DNA of 52,998 nt, from positions 1 through 52,998 of the forward strand of contig QKCN01000110.1 of the NCBI GenBank assembly GCA_003245675.1, given 5' to 3'. Shown here in pieces: positions 42,602-52,373 of this stretch (position 1 is the first letter of the stretch; each line of letters begins with the position of its first letter). The position numbers and the translations under genes are program-made. The notes under the pieces were generated by a model. It was not told the DNA's origin, did not search any database, and saw only the letters and a list, made by a program, of their open reading frames with translations. This DNA comes from Bacteriovoracaceae bacterium. Its GTDB lineage: Bacteria > Bdellovibrionota > Bacteriovoracia > Bacteriovoracales > Bacteriovoracaceae.

Positions 42602-43405
42602 ATGCCAAATAAAAAAACATTGATATTACCAGTAGAGAAGAAATACGAACTCTATGAACGCTCTGTGCAAAATACTGAGTTTGAGGTCGACTTCTTAGTT
42701 GAGAACTTTAATAAGCGTTATGGACGTGATCCCAAAACTTTGCGAGAAGATTTTTGTGGGACGGCCATTCTCTGTAAGAGCTGGGTTCAGCGAGATGAAG
42801 AGAAGATTGCCTATGGCGTTGATCTCGATGAGATGCCACTAAATTATGGGCAAAAAATTCATTTAGCCGAATGCTCAGAAGATGAGCGTGCGCGCATTCA
42901 TTTGTATTTAGAGGATGTGCTAAAAGTAAAAACACCTGCGGCAGATATTGTTGTTGCTTTTAATTTTTCCTACATGATTTTTAAGAAGCGTCAGCTTCTG
43001 TTGCGCTATTTTAAGGCCGTCAGAAAATCAATGGGAAAAGAAGGTATGTTCTTCTTAGATCTTTTCGGTGGGCCTGATTCCCAAACTGTCATGGAAGAAG
43101 AAGTAGAGCATGATGATTTTTCCTATTTTTGGGATTGTGATCGGTTTAATCCTATTACCAATGAGTGTCTTTTTCATATTCACTTCGATTATAAGGGCCA
43201 TAAGTATAAAAATGTATTTACTTATGACTGGCGTCTTTGGGGTCTTGCAGAATTGAGAGATATTCTTACCGAAGCAGGGTTTTCAGAGACCCATGCCTAT
43301 TGGGAAGGTGATGATGGAGAAGGCGGAGGCGATGGCAACTTCTATATCACCGAAGATGCTGAAAATTGCGCTGCTTGGGTTTCTTACATTGTTGCATTAC
43401 CTTAG
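42602..43405 (+). CDS. Class I SAM-dependent methyltransferase
   Basis: 267 residues. LREDFCGTAILCKSW is motif I, GVDLDEMPL the acidic loop that binds the ribose of S-adenosylmethionine, and DIVVAFNFSYMIF motif IV. The C-terminal half is a beta-rich substrate lid ending WEGDDGEGGGDGNFYI, a Gly/Asp loop. It resembles the bacterial small-molecule methyltransferases annotated only as class I. Substrate unknown. The ribosome binding site is a weak GGGG directly before the start, within reach of the upstream dyad. Confidence 0.82.
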   Translation: MPNKKTLILPVEKKYELYERSVQNTEFEVDFLVENFNKRYGRDPKTLREDFCGTAILCKSWVQRDEEKIAYGVDLDEMPLNYGQKIHLAECSEDERARIHLYLEDVLKVKTPAADIVVAFNFSYMIFKKRQLLLRYFKAVRKSMGKEGMFFLDLFGGPDSQTVMEEEVEHDDFSYFWDCDRFNPITNECLFHIHFDYKGHKYKNVFTYDWRLWGLAELRDILTEAGFSETHAYWEGDDGEGGGDGNFYITEDAENCAAWVSYIVALP

Positions 43406-43462
43406 TTTTTAGGTCGGCCATTATTGTTTTTTTCTCTCTATCTTTGTAACTTTTTTTCAAGC

Positions 43463-43468
43463 TATAAT
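43463..43468 (+). promoter_or_regulatory. Perfect -10 box placed for a leaderless transcript
   Basis: TATAAT is followed after 6 bp by the ATG at 43475, where transcription would start. No good -35 is seen at the right distance and there is no Shine-Dalgarno sequence. Confidence 0.45.
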
Positions 43469-43474
43469 GATGTG

Positions 43475-44134
43475 ATGAGGGAGCTAGACTTTTTTTTCGA
43501 TTTTTTATCACCTTTTTCTTACCTGGCTTGGTGTAATTTCAAAGAGAAGCTGCCGGAGTGGCAGAACAAGCAATTAGTAGGAAAAGTATCTTATTATCCC
43601 ATACCAATGGGGATGGTCTTTGCACGCCACGAGACTAAGGGACCGGCCCAAATTGACTCCAAAAGAGAATTTTTATTAAAGCAGATTATCCGCTATTGCC
43701 GTCAGCGCGATATTCCTTTTTATGGGCCCAAGGAATTACCGTTTAATCCATTACCTGTTTTGCGCTTAGCAACTGCCTGTAATGCCAAAGAGAATCAATT
43801 TGCACTTATTGATTTATTATTTCGCATGGCCTGGGCAACTCCAGAATCACCAGCCTTAGATGATCCACAAGTTTTATCTCAATTAATCAAAGCAGAAGGA
43901 CTTCCTAATTCTTTGATGGAAGGGCTTTCTGATCGAACAACTAAAAAAGAAGTAAAAGAAAATTTAGAATATGCATTACAAAATGGAGTCTTTGGTGTGC
44001 CTACTTTTGTGTTAGGTGAAGAACTATTTTGGGGCAATGATTCCATAGACTATTTAGAACTTTTTTTGGAAGACAAGGACTGTCTGGACCGAGAACTGTT
44101 TGAAGCAATTTCCAAAAGGACGCTTGTTCCTTAG
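43475..44134 (+). CDS. 2-hydroxychromene-2-carboxylate isomerase/DsbA-fold protein
   Basis: 219 residues. LDFFFDFLSPFSYLAW is the N-terminal signature of the kappa-class GST/HCCA isomerase group, and GVFGVPTFVLGEELFWGND is its C-terminal thioredoxin-fold cis-Pro motif. The CxxC of true DsbA is replaced by SPFS, so it is an isomerase or glutathione-dependent type rather than a disulfide oxidase. The frame is open 17 codons upstream, but the family starts at MRELDFFFDF. The next gene begins 16 bp after its stop. Confidence 0.85.
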   Translation: MRELDFFFDFLSPFSYLAWCNFKEKLPEWQNKQLVGKVSYYPIPMGMVFARHETKGPAQIDSKREFLLKQIIRYCRQRDIPFYGPKELPFNPLPVLRLATACNAKENQFALIDLLFRMAWATPESPALDDPQVLSQLIKAEGLPNSLMEGLSDRTTKKEVKENLEYALQNGVFGVPTFVLGEELFWGNDSIDYLELFLEDKDCLDRELFEAISKRTLVP

Positions 44135-44150
44135 ACCTAGGATGGGTTTT

Positions 44151-45068
44151 ATGAAAATTTTGATGAGTTTTGTTTTACTGTCAGTATCAACTTCTCTTTG
44201 GGCATCACTTTGTTCAGAAGAAACTTTTTCGGCCCCTCAATCCAAAGAGGAATATTGCGCTCAGACATTGAAAGAGAAAAGAGGCATGTTGTGTGAGTAT
44301 GAGAATATGTTGGGACACAACAACCAAGGTGGACTTTTTGGATTGCCCACAGGGGTTTGTTGGTGGCACTCTCAATTTCATCGCAATCTCACTTACCTTG
44401 CTTACTACTGTCCAGAATGTACACGTCCAGATTTGTCTAATAAAAAAGAAGTGAGAAAACTTCATCAGTTGATTCGTTCCGTTATGAAAAGACAGGGAAC
44501 TGTTGAAATTAAAGGTTTTGCAAATGCCAAAGCATTTACTTCTCATCCTGTTGTTGCCAAAGTTTTGCAAAAAGAATTGCAAAAATGGATGGGGCGAGAT
44601 TCTTTCTTGCACTTTACTTGGGTTAGAGGCTTAGAAGGTAAAGCTCCAAATACGCACTATCTCACAAAGTTGTTAGAGGGAAGAGGGGCTAAATATGTTG
44701 AACGGCAAGAATATGAATTAGAGCAAGTATATAAGACTATTTTAGAGGAACGCATTGCTTATGTGATGTGGCAGCTTCCTGGAGTTGATGCTCATGCCGC
44801 GCTTATTGTCGATATGCAACCCTTGCCTTCTGGCGGATATAAAGTGTGGCTGCAGGATTCTAATTATCAAGAACGTTATTTAACGGTTAATGGGCAACAA
44901 CGTGTTTATACCACAAAGCCTCGTGAATTTTATTGGCAAAATGGTGGATGGTATACCTATGGGGGGCGAGGTCCTTATTCTATTTTGATGTTGAATCAAC
45001 TCAATCAAGATCGTTATTTTAAGAAAATAGAAAGAGCTTTTGCCAAGACTTGTGGCAAAGCTCTTTAG
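44151..45068 (+). CDS. Secreted protein with a possible thiol-hydrolase site
   Basis: 305 residues; start ATG 44151 gives a signal peptide (about 1-19) and has AGGATGGG upstream. Conserved-looking residues are Cys70 in TGVCWWHSQF, His215 in VDAHAALIVD and Asp236/Asn238 in VWLQDSNYQ. The order Cys, then His before a strand, then Asp or Asn is that of papain-like and NlpC-like hydrolases. I do not recognise the family, so catalysis is inference. About six Cys suggest disulfides in the periplasm. Convergent with the pullulanase gene. Confidence 0.65.
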   Translation: MKILMSFVLLSVSTSLWASLCSEETFSAPQSKEEYCAQTLKEKRGMLCEYENMLGHNNQGGLFGLPTGVCWWHSQFHRNLTYLAYYCPECTRPDLSNKKEVRKLHQLIRSVMKRQGTVEIKGFANAKAFTSHPVVAKVLQKELQKWMGRDSFLHFTWVRGLEGKAPNTHYLTKLLEGRGAKYVERQEYELEQVYKTILEERIAYVMWQLPGVDAHAALIVDMQPLPSGGYKVWLQDSNYQERYLTVNGQQRVYTTKPREFYWQNGGWYTYGGRGPYSILMLNQLNQDRYFKKIERAFAKTCGKAL

Positions 45069-45097
45069 TTTATTTTCGGACTGATTTAGGGGAAGGT

Positions 45098-47980
45098 TCA
45101 GGACTCTTTACAGGCGATGAGTGTTGAGCTTCTTCCTGGCATGCGAATTTGGCTTCCTTCAATTTCGACATCACTATTTTGAATCGGAGTTATTTGCGCA
45201 TGATTCTTATCCATAAAGACGTCACAATTTTTAAAGTCATTTAGTTGTTTTACGTCGAGTATTAGTTCGCGATTATCTGAATTGTGAATGACGAGAAGTT
45301 TATTATATTCAGTACTGTTATCTTCTAGTTGGGTCTCGATGAGGTACGCAATGAATTTTTTGTGTTCAACAGGAACTTGTCCCGCATGATGATCACAAAT
45401 TGAAAGATCGATTTCTGCCCAGTTTCCTTCTTGAATAGATTCTGGTGTTACAGTGTTGTTACCCATGGAAGAGTAGTAACCTGTAGGGCTTTCCCAAGCG
45501 CCAGCTTGTTTGACTAGTTTAAACTGTAATCCTCCTGAATCTGCCCATGCAGAGAAAAGAGAGCTTGTAATTTGCTCCTTACTCAAGCGGAGCTCTGCCT
45601 TGCCTTTTTCGTTAAAGTTTATTTCGAGGGCCGCTTCGGGCAAGTTGCAGGATGGGGGATTTTGGCAACCTATTTCGCCCACTAGATAGAGCTTGCTATT
45701 GTGTGGCCCATTTTTGAAGCGAATATAAAGGTAATCCAATTCATCAAAAGATTCGTAGCCGGCAGAATCGAGTTGAGGGCGAGAGGGGCGAATGCTTTCA
45801 CCGATGAAGCGCAATCCTTTTTGAATAGATTCTGCATTTTCGTAGTGAAGGGCCGTAAATTTTTGGCGGAGCTGGATAAGACCTTGAGTGTAGTCAAAGA
45901 TATCTTGAAATCTTTCTTTTCTTTCCCAGCGAATCATATTGGTAAAATCAGGAGAGCGATAACTATTTTCATGAAAAAATCTTTTCCCATATTCTTCAGA
46001 AGCCTCTGGAGATGAATGGGCCCTATCTTTTTCAGGATCGTTGTCCGCAAGAGGTTTGGTGCGGCCCATCTCAGCTCCACCGTGCAGTACAAGACGTCCT
46101 TGCGAGGTAAAGAGCATGGCCAAAGCTTGTTTTGTTAATTGTTTTCTAAATTCTTCGTTGGCGGGAATCGATAGATTGATTTTGTCCCATAAAGTAAAGC
46201 CATCGTGAATAGAGAGAAAGTTGATGGTCTCAAGAGGGGAGCGAGCAAAGCGGTTGTAGCCACTTTCATCAATATTGGCAAAAGTTTGATCTTCGTAAAC
46301 TTGAGGATAGTTGCGCAGCCCTCCGATTATGCCTGTTTTGACCACTGGACCAGTTGCGGTATCTCCTTGCACAAAACCAATGCCGGCCATACGACCAGTG
46401 TAGGAGTCTCGGGCAGAGTCATTGAAGGCCCCAATTTCTAGACCTTCGGGAATGTTTTGTTTGGTACTTGCTTCTTGCCCAGGCAGATCTGTAAATTCCC
46501 AAGCTTCTCCGTAGAGAATTTTGTCTTCTCCAATCGCGGCCCTAATTTCGCGCATGGTTTGATGATCGATAAATCCCATCAAATCAAAACGAAAGCCATC
46601 AACTCCAAATTCATGGGCAAAGTAGGCCAGAGATTCTACGATCAAGCGTCTTACGACTTTTGTTCTTGTTTCAACACTTGGGCCTGCGCCAGTATGATAG
46701 GAAATATCTCCTCTCTCATTGCGGCGAAGATAGCATCCAGGAGCAAGATGCTCAAAGGTGTAAGCACTCATTACATGGTTGTAGACCACATCCATGACAA
46801 TCCCAATTTTCTTTTGGTGGAAGTGATTAACCATTTCCTTGAATTCGACAATGCGGCTAAGTGGATCATGAGGATCACTAGAATAAAGTCCTAATAATGA
46901 AAAGTAGTGATGGGGATCATAGCCCCAATTATAATTGATCTTGTCCATGAACACCGTTTCATCTTGGAAGCTGCGATCATTGTCGTTGACGCTCTGAAAA
47001 GCTTGTACAGGAAGTAGTTGTAGGTGAGTGATTCCCAGATCTTCAAAATGACCAGATACTTCCATGAGACCTTTAAAAGTTCCATGGTATTCGGGGTTTG
47101 ATAATTGCAGTTCGGGGTTAATGGTGTAGTCGCGTACATGAAGCTCATAACCGATATAATCGGCTTTATTTTTCATGATGTCTTTATTCTTAAAGGGGAG
47201 AGTTGGAACGTTTATTTTTTGGGGATCAATTAAAGCTGCTTTGGCCGTTTTATTGCGACGATTGTTAAAGGCTGCTAAGGATTTGGCAAAGGGGTCGAGT
47301 GCAAAATTACTTTGACCAAGGGCCGTAACCTTTAGCATGTAATAGACTCCATGTAGTTCTGTCAGACCTAAATCTTGGGCATTAATTTTTAGCTTAAAGC
47401 TTCCTTTTTCATGGGGAAGCATCTCCTTTATGTCTAAGATTCTTTCTTGGTCTTGGGGGGAGAAAAAGAGGACCTCCACCTTACTCGCAGGAGGGGACCA
47501 GATAAAGAGTTCTGCTTCTTGAGGAGAATGAAAAACGGCACCTAAGGGGCCTTGATAGTCAAAATAAGTGTCCAGTGCTCCTCGTGAAAAGTAGGCATAT
47601 TTATTGGTGAAGTTGATAGAGGCGATGTGGCTTTTATGTAGGTCAAGAGCTTCATTAGTATAGGCAAATACCCGATCACCTTTTTGCTCGATATGAGAGA
47701 TCGCAATATGGCGCCCTTTTTCATCCGTTAGGTGAATGAATTCTTTTTTAATTTCAGGGTCTCCGTTGATATCTAAAACTATTTCCAATTCATGGGGATT
47801 ATTGATCCAAACAAAACGAAAGTTAAATTGACCTCTTTTTTTGGAGTCATGAGTTTGATTTTCCATAGATGTGATATCCTCTAAGTTTAATGATTGCCAA
47901 GTCTTGTTTACGGCCCATAGTTCAGTGGGTAAAACTAATGAAAACAAGATTAGAAAAATGGTCTGGATGGAGAATTTCAT
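45098..47980 (-). CDS. Secreted pullulanase-type glycoside hydrolase (GH13)
   Basis: 960 residues with a signal peptide (about 1-23). An N-terminal beta domain and CBM48 (about 130-240) precede the GH13 barrel. The type I pullulanase mark YNWGYDP is at about 350-356, region I DVVYNH at 397-402, nucleophile Asp466 (GFRFD), acid/base Glu492 (GEAWE) and Asp593 (SIHDG). It cuts alpha-1,6 branch links of pullulan, starch or glycogen. Start ATG 47980 has AAGGAG 6 nt upstream; the frame extends seven codons further without such a site. Divergent from the MalE gene. Confidence 0.92.
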   Translation of the reverse strand: MKFSIQTIFLILFSLVLPTELWAVNKTWQSLNLEDITSMENQTHDSKKRGQFNFRFVWINNPHELEIVLDINGDPEIKKEFIHLTDEKGRHIAISHIEQKGDRVFAYTNEALDLHKSHIASINFTNKYAYFSRGALDTYFDYQGPLGAVFHSPQEAELFIWSPPASKVEVLFFSPQDQERILDIKEMLPHEKGSFKLKINAQDLGLTELHGVYYMLKVTALGQSNFALDPFAKSLAAFNNRRNKTAKAALIDPQKINVPTLPFKNKDIMKNKADYIGYELHVRDYTINPELQLSNPEYHGTFKGLMEVSGHFEDLGITHLQLLPVQAFQSVNDNDRSFQDETVFMDKINYNWGYDPHHYFSLLGLYSSDPHDPLSRIVEFKEMVNHFHQKKIGIVMDVVYNHVMSAYTFEHLAPGCYLRRNERGDISYHTGAGPSVETRTKVVRRLIVESLAYFAHEFGVDGFRFDLMGFIDHQTMREIRAAIGEDKILYGEAWEFTDLPGQEASTKQNIPEGLEIGAFNDSARDSYTGRMAGIGFVQGDTATGPVVKTGIIGGLRNYPQVYEDQTFANIDESGYNRFARSPLETINFLSIHDGFTLWDKINLSIPANEEFRKQLTKQALAMLFTSQGRLVLHGGAEMGRTKPLADNDPEKDRAHSSPEASEEYGKRFFHENSYRSPDFTNMIRWERKERFQDIFDYTQGLIQLRQKFTALHYENAESIQKGLRFIGESIRPSRPQLDSAGYESFDELDYLYIRFKNGPHNSKLYLVGEIGCQNPPSCNLPEAALEINFNEKGKAELRLSKEQITSSLFSAWADSGGLQFKLVKQAGAWESPTGYYSSMGNNTVTPESIQEGNWAEIDLSICDHHAGQVPVEHKKFIAYLIETQLEDNSTEYNKLLVIHNSDNRELILDVKQLNDFKNCDVFMDKNHAQITPIQNSDVEIEGSQIRMPGRSSTLIACKES

Positions 47981-48017
47981 TTTGGACTCCTTGGCCATCA
48001 TTTTTTTGATAGTGGAA

Positions 48018-48047
48018 ATATTAGGGGGCTTTACCTAAGGAAGTCAA
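48018..48047 (-). promoter_or_regulatory. Pullulanase promoter with a dyad in its spacer
   Basis: On the minus strand TTGACT (48047-48042), an 18-bp spacer and TAATAT (48023-48018). The inverted repeat TTAGG-N8-CCTAA (48021-48038) covers the spacer and the edge of the -10, a natural repressor position. Confidence 0.5.
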
Positions 48048-48096
48048 ATGGATAGACTTGGGTAGATAAAAAATAAAGAATTAGCAAAGGATTTTT

Positions 48097-49296
48097 ATGA
48101 AATGGTCTTTTTTGTTGTTTTTCGCTCTTGTTATTAGTGCTTGTTCTCCAAAGGATGGGGCGACAAGTAAAAGAGAGAAGTTGGTAATATGGACTTCTAA
48201 TGAGCATATAAAAAAGGCAATTGATACTGTTGGCAAAAAATTTGTCGAGGACTATCAAGTTGATTTAGAAACAGTGGTACTGAATAAGGACCTTACCACT
48301 CAGTTTAAAACAGCTGCCATTTCCGGAAAGGGACCCGATGTTTTCACTTGGGCACATGATGTGGTAGGAGAGCTTGCTGCCTCTGGCCTTATTGAGCCTG
48401 TTCATATTTCCAAAACGCTTGAAGAGTCGCTATTTTCTGTTGCCTTAGATGCTTTTCGCTTTAAGGGAAAAACTTATGGCTATCCCTATGATTTGGAAGC
48501 AATTGCTTTGATCTATAATAAAAAGCTTTTACCTGTTCCCCCAGAAACTATGGAGGAATTAATTCAATTTTCCAAGCGCCTTAAAAAGATGAAGTCCGAA
48601 AACTATGGCTTTCTCTATGATATTGGGAATTTCTTTTTTAGTTTTCCTTTTCTGTCTGCCCGTGGAGGATACATTTTTAAAGTAGAAGATGGAGTGAGCA
48701 AAGTGAATGATATTGGGCTCAATAATAACGGCTCCGTTTTGGGTGGTGATTTGATTGCTCGTTTGGTTAAGGAAGATGTCGTTCCTGAATCGACTGATTA
48801 CTCAGTGGCATTTAACCTCATGAAAAAAGGGCAATTAGCTGCAAATATCAATGGTCCTTGGTCTATGTCGGATTTGATTAAAAGCCGTATCGATTTTGGA
48901 GTGGCACCACTTCCTAAATACAAAGGTTCACGTCCACGTCCTTTTGTGGGTGTTCACGGCTTTATCATTCGAAGATCCAGTCAGAAGAAGGAATTGGCCA
49001 AAGAATTGGTGGAAAACTATTTGATGACCAAAGAAGGAATTATGAGCCTTTACAAGCTAGATCCTCGTGGACCTTCTCGTAAAGATGTTGCGGCAGAGCT
49101 CAAGGATGATAAATATCTGCAAGCTTTTCTTGAAAGTGCAGCCAGCGGAATTCCTATGCCCAATGTTCCGCAAATGGGAGCAGTTTGGGGGGCCATGGGA
49201 ACGGCCTTGCGCTTTATCATAACGGGAAAGAAGAGCTCCCAAGAAGCTTTGGATGTTGCAGTGGAGCAAGTTAAAGCTTCTATTGAGAAAAAATAA
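48097..49296 (+). CDS. Maltose/maltodextrin-type ABC transporter substrate-binding lipoprotein (MalE-like)
   Basis: 399 residues. Lipobox VISAC with lipidated Cys16. The MalE pattern is clear: KLVIWTSNEHI, GKGPDVFTWAHDVVGELAASGLIEPV, YGYPYDLEAIALIYNKKLLP, and NGPWSMSDL near the hinge. It captures malto-oligosaccharides for import. AAAGGA precedes the ATG. It sits between the pullulanase and the GH13 enzymes, which would produce its ligand. MalF, MalG and the ATPase are not in the window. Confidence 0.9.
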   Translation: MKWSFLLFFALVISACSPKDGATSKREKLVIWTSNEHIKKAIDTVGKKFVEDYQVDLETVVLNKDLTTQFKTAAISGKGPDVFTWAHDVVGELAASGLIEPVHISKTLEESLFSVALDAFRFKGKTYGYPYDLEAIALIYNKKLLPVPPETMEELIQFSKRLKKMKSENYGFLYDIGNFFFSFPFLSARGGYIFKVEDGVSKVNDIGLNNNGSVLGGDLIARLVKEDVVPESTDYSVAFNLMKKGQLAANINGPWSMSDLIKSRIDFGVAPLPKYKGSRPRPFVGVHGFIIRRSSQKKELAKELVENYLMTKEGIMSLYKLDPRGPSRKDVAAELKDDKYLQAFLESAASGIPMPNVPQMGAVWGAMGTALRFIITGKKSSQEALDVAVEQVKASIEKK

Positions 49297-49419
49297 ATTT
49301 CTATTATTTCCTTACTTTATTCGTGATATTGGGTGGTTAGACTGTGTAATATTGTTGACCATCCTTGTCGGAAATTGGCGCTTTTGATAAGAGATAGCCT
49401 GCTAATCAGTAGGAGTAGT

Positions 49420-52266
49420 ATGCGCATCATCTTATTGACCATCTTCCTTTCTTTATTTTGCATGACCAGCCTTTGGGCCGGTGATTTTCGCTACTCTTTT
49501 TATTCCGATGATTCAGCCTATTATTTAAAATTACAACAAGACGGTTTTAATTTGCGTTTTCGCGTGGATCAGGATGATTGCTCAGAGATCAAGTCTGCTG
49601 CGGTTTTGATAAAATCCAGCTCAAGACGCTTTCCTTTTTACAAAGTGCAGTCTGGAAGCTCCCGTTGGCCATTATTGCCTCAGTCTGAGTTGTCTGGCAA
49701 ATGCTGGTTTGAGGCAAAGGTTGATGGCCTAGATCTCAATCGGCCAGAAGATAATTTCTATTTGTTAGAGCTAGAAACAGAGTCAGGACAGTCTTGGTTT
49801 TTTGCTGATTACGTAAGTTCTATTATGCCTTTGGCCCGCATTGTTTCTTGGAACAAGGCAAAGGACAATTGGATTTCATTAGGAGCTTTTGGCTCTACTC
49901 CTGTTGAGGGAGGGGGTGTTTTCTTTAAGATTTGGGAGCCCGAGGCAAGTCGCGTAGATCTTTTTCTTGGGACTTCAACACAAGCTCATGCCATGCTCAC
50001 AGACAGTTCTAAGGGAAATGCGAAGCGTGCACACTCTTTGTTTTACAGACAATCGGGTATTGGAACTGAGTACTATTATAAATTTGTAAAACAAGGGGCT
50101 TACGAAAATTTAGAGGTGGCCAATCATTCTTATTTTAGTGAGATAAAGGTCGATCCTATGGCCCGCAAAATTCGCTATGATAAAAAAGGCGGCTTTCATA
50201 ATGGATATATTCATCCGCGAGCCGTTGTTGCAGCTCCTTGGAATAAAACTTGGTCAAATGTTGCCGGTAACAAAAAGCTAAGTGGAAAGACTTCTGCCGA
50301 TTGGATTATTTATCAACTTTGGCCTCTAACTTTCAATCCTGACAATGATAATGATCAAGGCGAGTATCGTGGGACTTTCAAATCCATTGCTAAAAAAATG
50401 GGATATTTATCTGATCTTGGAATTAACTCCGTTGAATTTTTGCCCATTCATGAATCTCGCTTTAAAGCTTCTTGGGGCTATGCCCTAGATTCTCTGATTG
50501 CCGTTGAGAGCACCTTAGGCACAGAAACAGAATTACAAGATTTAGTGAGCTCCTTTCATCAAAGAGGCTTACGTGTCATTTATGATGTTGTTATTAATCA
50601 TGTGAATAATGATTTATTGCGTGAACCTTTAAGTCCCGATCGCATGTATACGAAGTTTTTTGCAGGGACAACAGAGTGGGGGCCAACTCCTGATTATAAA
50701 AAGATCATCGTGCGTAAATGGATTGCAGATTGCCTTATTGCTTTGATGCGCGATTACCGTGCCGATGGCTTTCGATTTGATGCCACTCATGCCATTCACA
50801 AAGAGCACAAAGATCCTCAGATTCGCTCTTTTGGGGCTTTGATGCTTCAGGAGCTCAATGCTTTGTTTAAGTCTTTAAATCCTGATTTTTATAGTATTGC
50901 CGAGGAGCTTCCCGATAATACTTGGATTACCACAGAGTTAAAACATAGTGGGGCAGGCTTTGATTCTCAGTGGAACAACAAGTTCAAATTGTTTTTCAAA
51001 GAAGATATGGTTTATTACTCATCGAATAAACGCAATGTGAATCTGGGACGTCTTTTGGGCGCTTTGATGGGATATTCGGACCAGTGTTCTGATGGTAATT
51101 GGGGAAATTGCTATGAAGAACGTCACTACGGTTCTCCTAAAAAGGCCGTCAGTTATTTGGGAAGTCATGATTTCCTCAAGCTCGTTGGCCCTATTGTGCG
51201 TTTAGTATCTTCTTATAAGAGGAAGATAAATATTGATCCCAATGGGCAACCTCTTAATATTGTGAATCCAAGAAAGGATCCCTATGATCCTCGTGGGGCT
51301 TTCTCTTTAATCCACAACGATTATACTCATGCCATTGGAAAATTAAGTTACGGTGTACTTTTTTCGAAACCCGGTCCCGTTCTTTTTTATCAGGGAGAAG
51401 AGGTCGCTAGTGACATTAATATCGCCAACGAATGGGAATATATGAGAGTTAACCCAGTGACCAATAGCCCAACTCAGGATGTTGATCTCAATGAATTTGT
51501 CGGAGACCATGCCTATCCTTGGGACTACCACCAATTGGCAACGATCAAATCGCGCACCCAATCGACTGAAACTCAAAGGCTTTTTGGTGGATACCACCGC
51601 TTTTTTAAAGATATGATCGCTTTTCGCAAGGCTAATCCGAATTTGAGTGAGCAGGATGCATTTAATGTCAAAGATCTGGGAGATGGTGTCATTGGCTACG
51701 AAGTGGCAAGTGGCAGCAATCATTACTTTATTGTTGCTAATTTTGGAGCAGAGAAAACTGGCAAGTGGGTGAAATTTCCAGTGGCTTATTCTGGCAAACA
51801 TTGGTGGAAGGAAGTGGTTAACTCTTCTAATCGTCGTTATGGTGGATTAAGTGATAAGTGGTCAAATCCTGTTTATGCCATGGAAGATCGCAGTCAGGAG
51901 ATTCGTCTTGCCGCCGATACTTTTGTTATGTTTCAGTCTGTTAAGTCTGCGGATATTGGAAGAGAAGTGTATTTGAGTGGTTCTTTCAATCGTTGGAATA
52001 TTGATCAAAAACTACGTCTTAATAAAGTTGAAGAAGAAGTTCTGGGCTGTGATTTTGAAGTGGAGCACAGTGGAGAATTTGAGGCCGTGGTTACTGACTC
52101 TGATTTTGATTGGCGCTTAGGTGATTCAGGTTACCAGGGATTAGGCCAGGTGGCTTATCTAACGAGTCGGGCCGATGCTCCTCCTTTTAAAATGACTTTG
52201 AGGACTGGAAAGTATCGTTTTGAGTTCAATATGAAAACTTTCCAATATCGTATCTACTCTCGTTAA
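49420..52266 (+). CDS. Secreted alpha-amylase-family enzyme (GH13) with N- and C-terminal beta domains
   Basis: 948 residues with a signal peptide (about 1-20). A short N-terminal beta domain (about 21-140) is shared with the next gene. A CBM48-like module (about 160-250, VFFKIWEPEASRVDLFLG) precedes the barrel: DVVINH 389-394, nucleophile Asp454 (GFRFDATHAI), acid/base near Glu495 (SIAEEL), then GSHD. RFDATHAI resembles trehalohydrolase/branching-type GH13. A C-terminal glycogen-binding-like domain (about 850-948, YLSGSFNRWN) ends it. Exact product unknown. ATG 49420 has AGGAG 4 nt upstream. Confidence 0.88.
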   Translation: MRIILLTIFLSLFCMTSLWAGDFRYSFYSDDSAYYLKLQQDGFNLRFRVDQDDCSEIKSAAVLIKSSSRRFPFYKVQSGSSRWPLLPQSELSGKCWFEAKVDGLDLNRPEDNFYLLELETESGQSWFFADYVSSIMPLARIVSWNKAKDNWISLGAFGSTPVEGGGVFFKIWEPEASRVDLFLGTSTQAHAMLTDSSKGNAKRAHSLFYRQSGIGTEYYYKFVKQGAYENLEVANHSYFSEIKVDPMARKIRYDKKGGFHNGYIHPRAVVAAPWNKTWSNVAGNKKLSGKTSADWIIYQLWPLTFNPDNDNDQGEYRGTFKSIAKKMGYLSDLGINSVEFLPIHESRFKASWGYALDSLIAVESTLGTETELQDLVSSFHQRGLRVIYDVVINHVNNDLLREPLSPDRMYTKFFAGTTEWGPTPDYKKIIVRKWIADCLIALMRDYRADGFRFDATHAIHKEHKDPQIRSFGALMLQELNALFKSLNPDFYSIAEELPDNTWITTELKHSGAGFDSQWNNKFKLFFKEDMVYYSSNKRNVNLGRLLGALMGYSDQCSDGNWGNCYEERHYGSPKKAVSYLGSHDFLKLVGPIVRLVSSYKRKINIDPNGQPLNIVNPRKDPYDPRGAFSLIHNDYTHAIGKLSYGVLFSKPGPVLFYQGEEVASDINIANEWEYMRVNPVTNSPTQDVDLNEFVGDHAYPWDYHQLATIKSRTQSTETQRLFGGYHRFFKDMIAFRKANPNLSEQDAFNVKDLGDGVIGYEVASGSNHYFIVANFGAEKTGKWVKFPVAYSGKHWWKEVVNSSNRRYGGLSDKWSNPVYAMEDRSQEIRLAADTFVMFQSVKSADIGREVYLSGSFNRWNIDQKLRLNKVEEEVLGCDFEVEHSGEFEAVVTDSDFDWRLGDSGYQGLGQVAYLTSRADAPPFKMTLRTGKYRFEFNMKTFQYRIYSR

Positions 52267-52373
52267 GCTTGATTCATCTTCCTGAAAATTTTACAAAAAA
52301 TGGCGTGATGCTTGAGTTCACGGCTTGTTCGTGGGAGAATTCGGCGTTTCTCTTTCGTAATTTGAGAGGTCAT

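Noticed and set aside
52301-52315. Sigma-54-like sequence upstream of the last gene
   Set aside because: The -24 half is partial and the essential -12 GC reads GA, so it falls well short of the two accepted sites.
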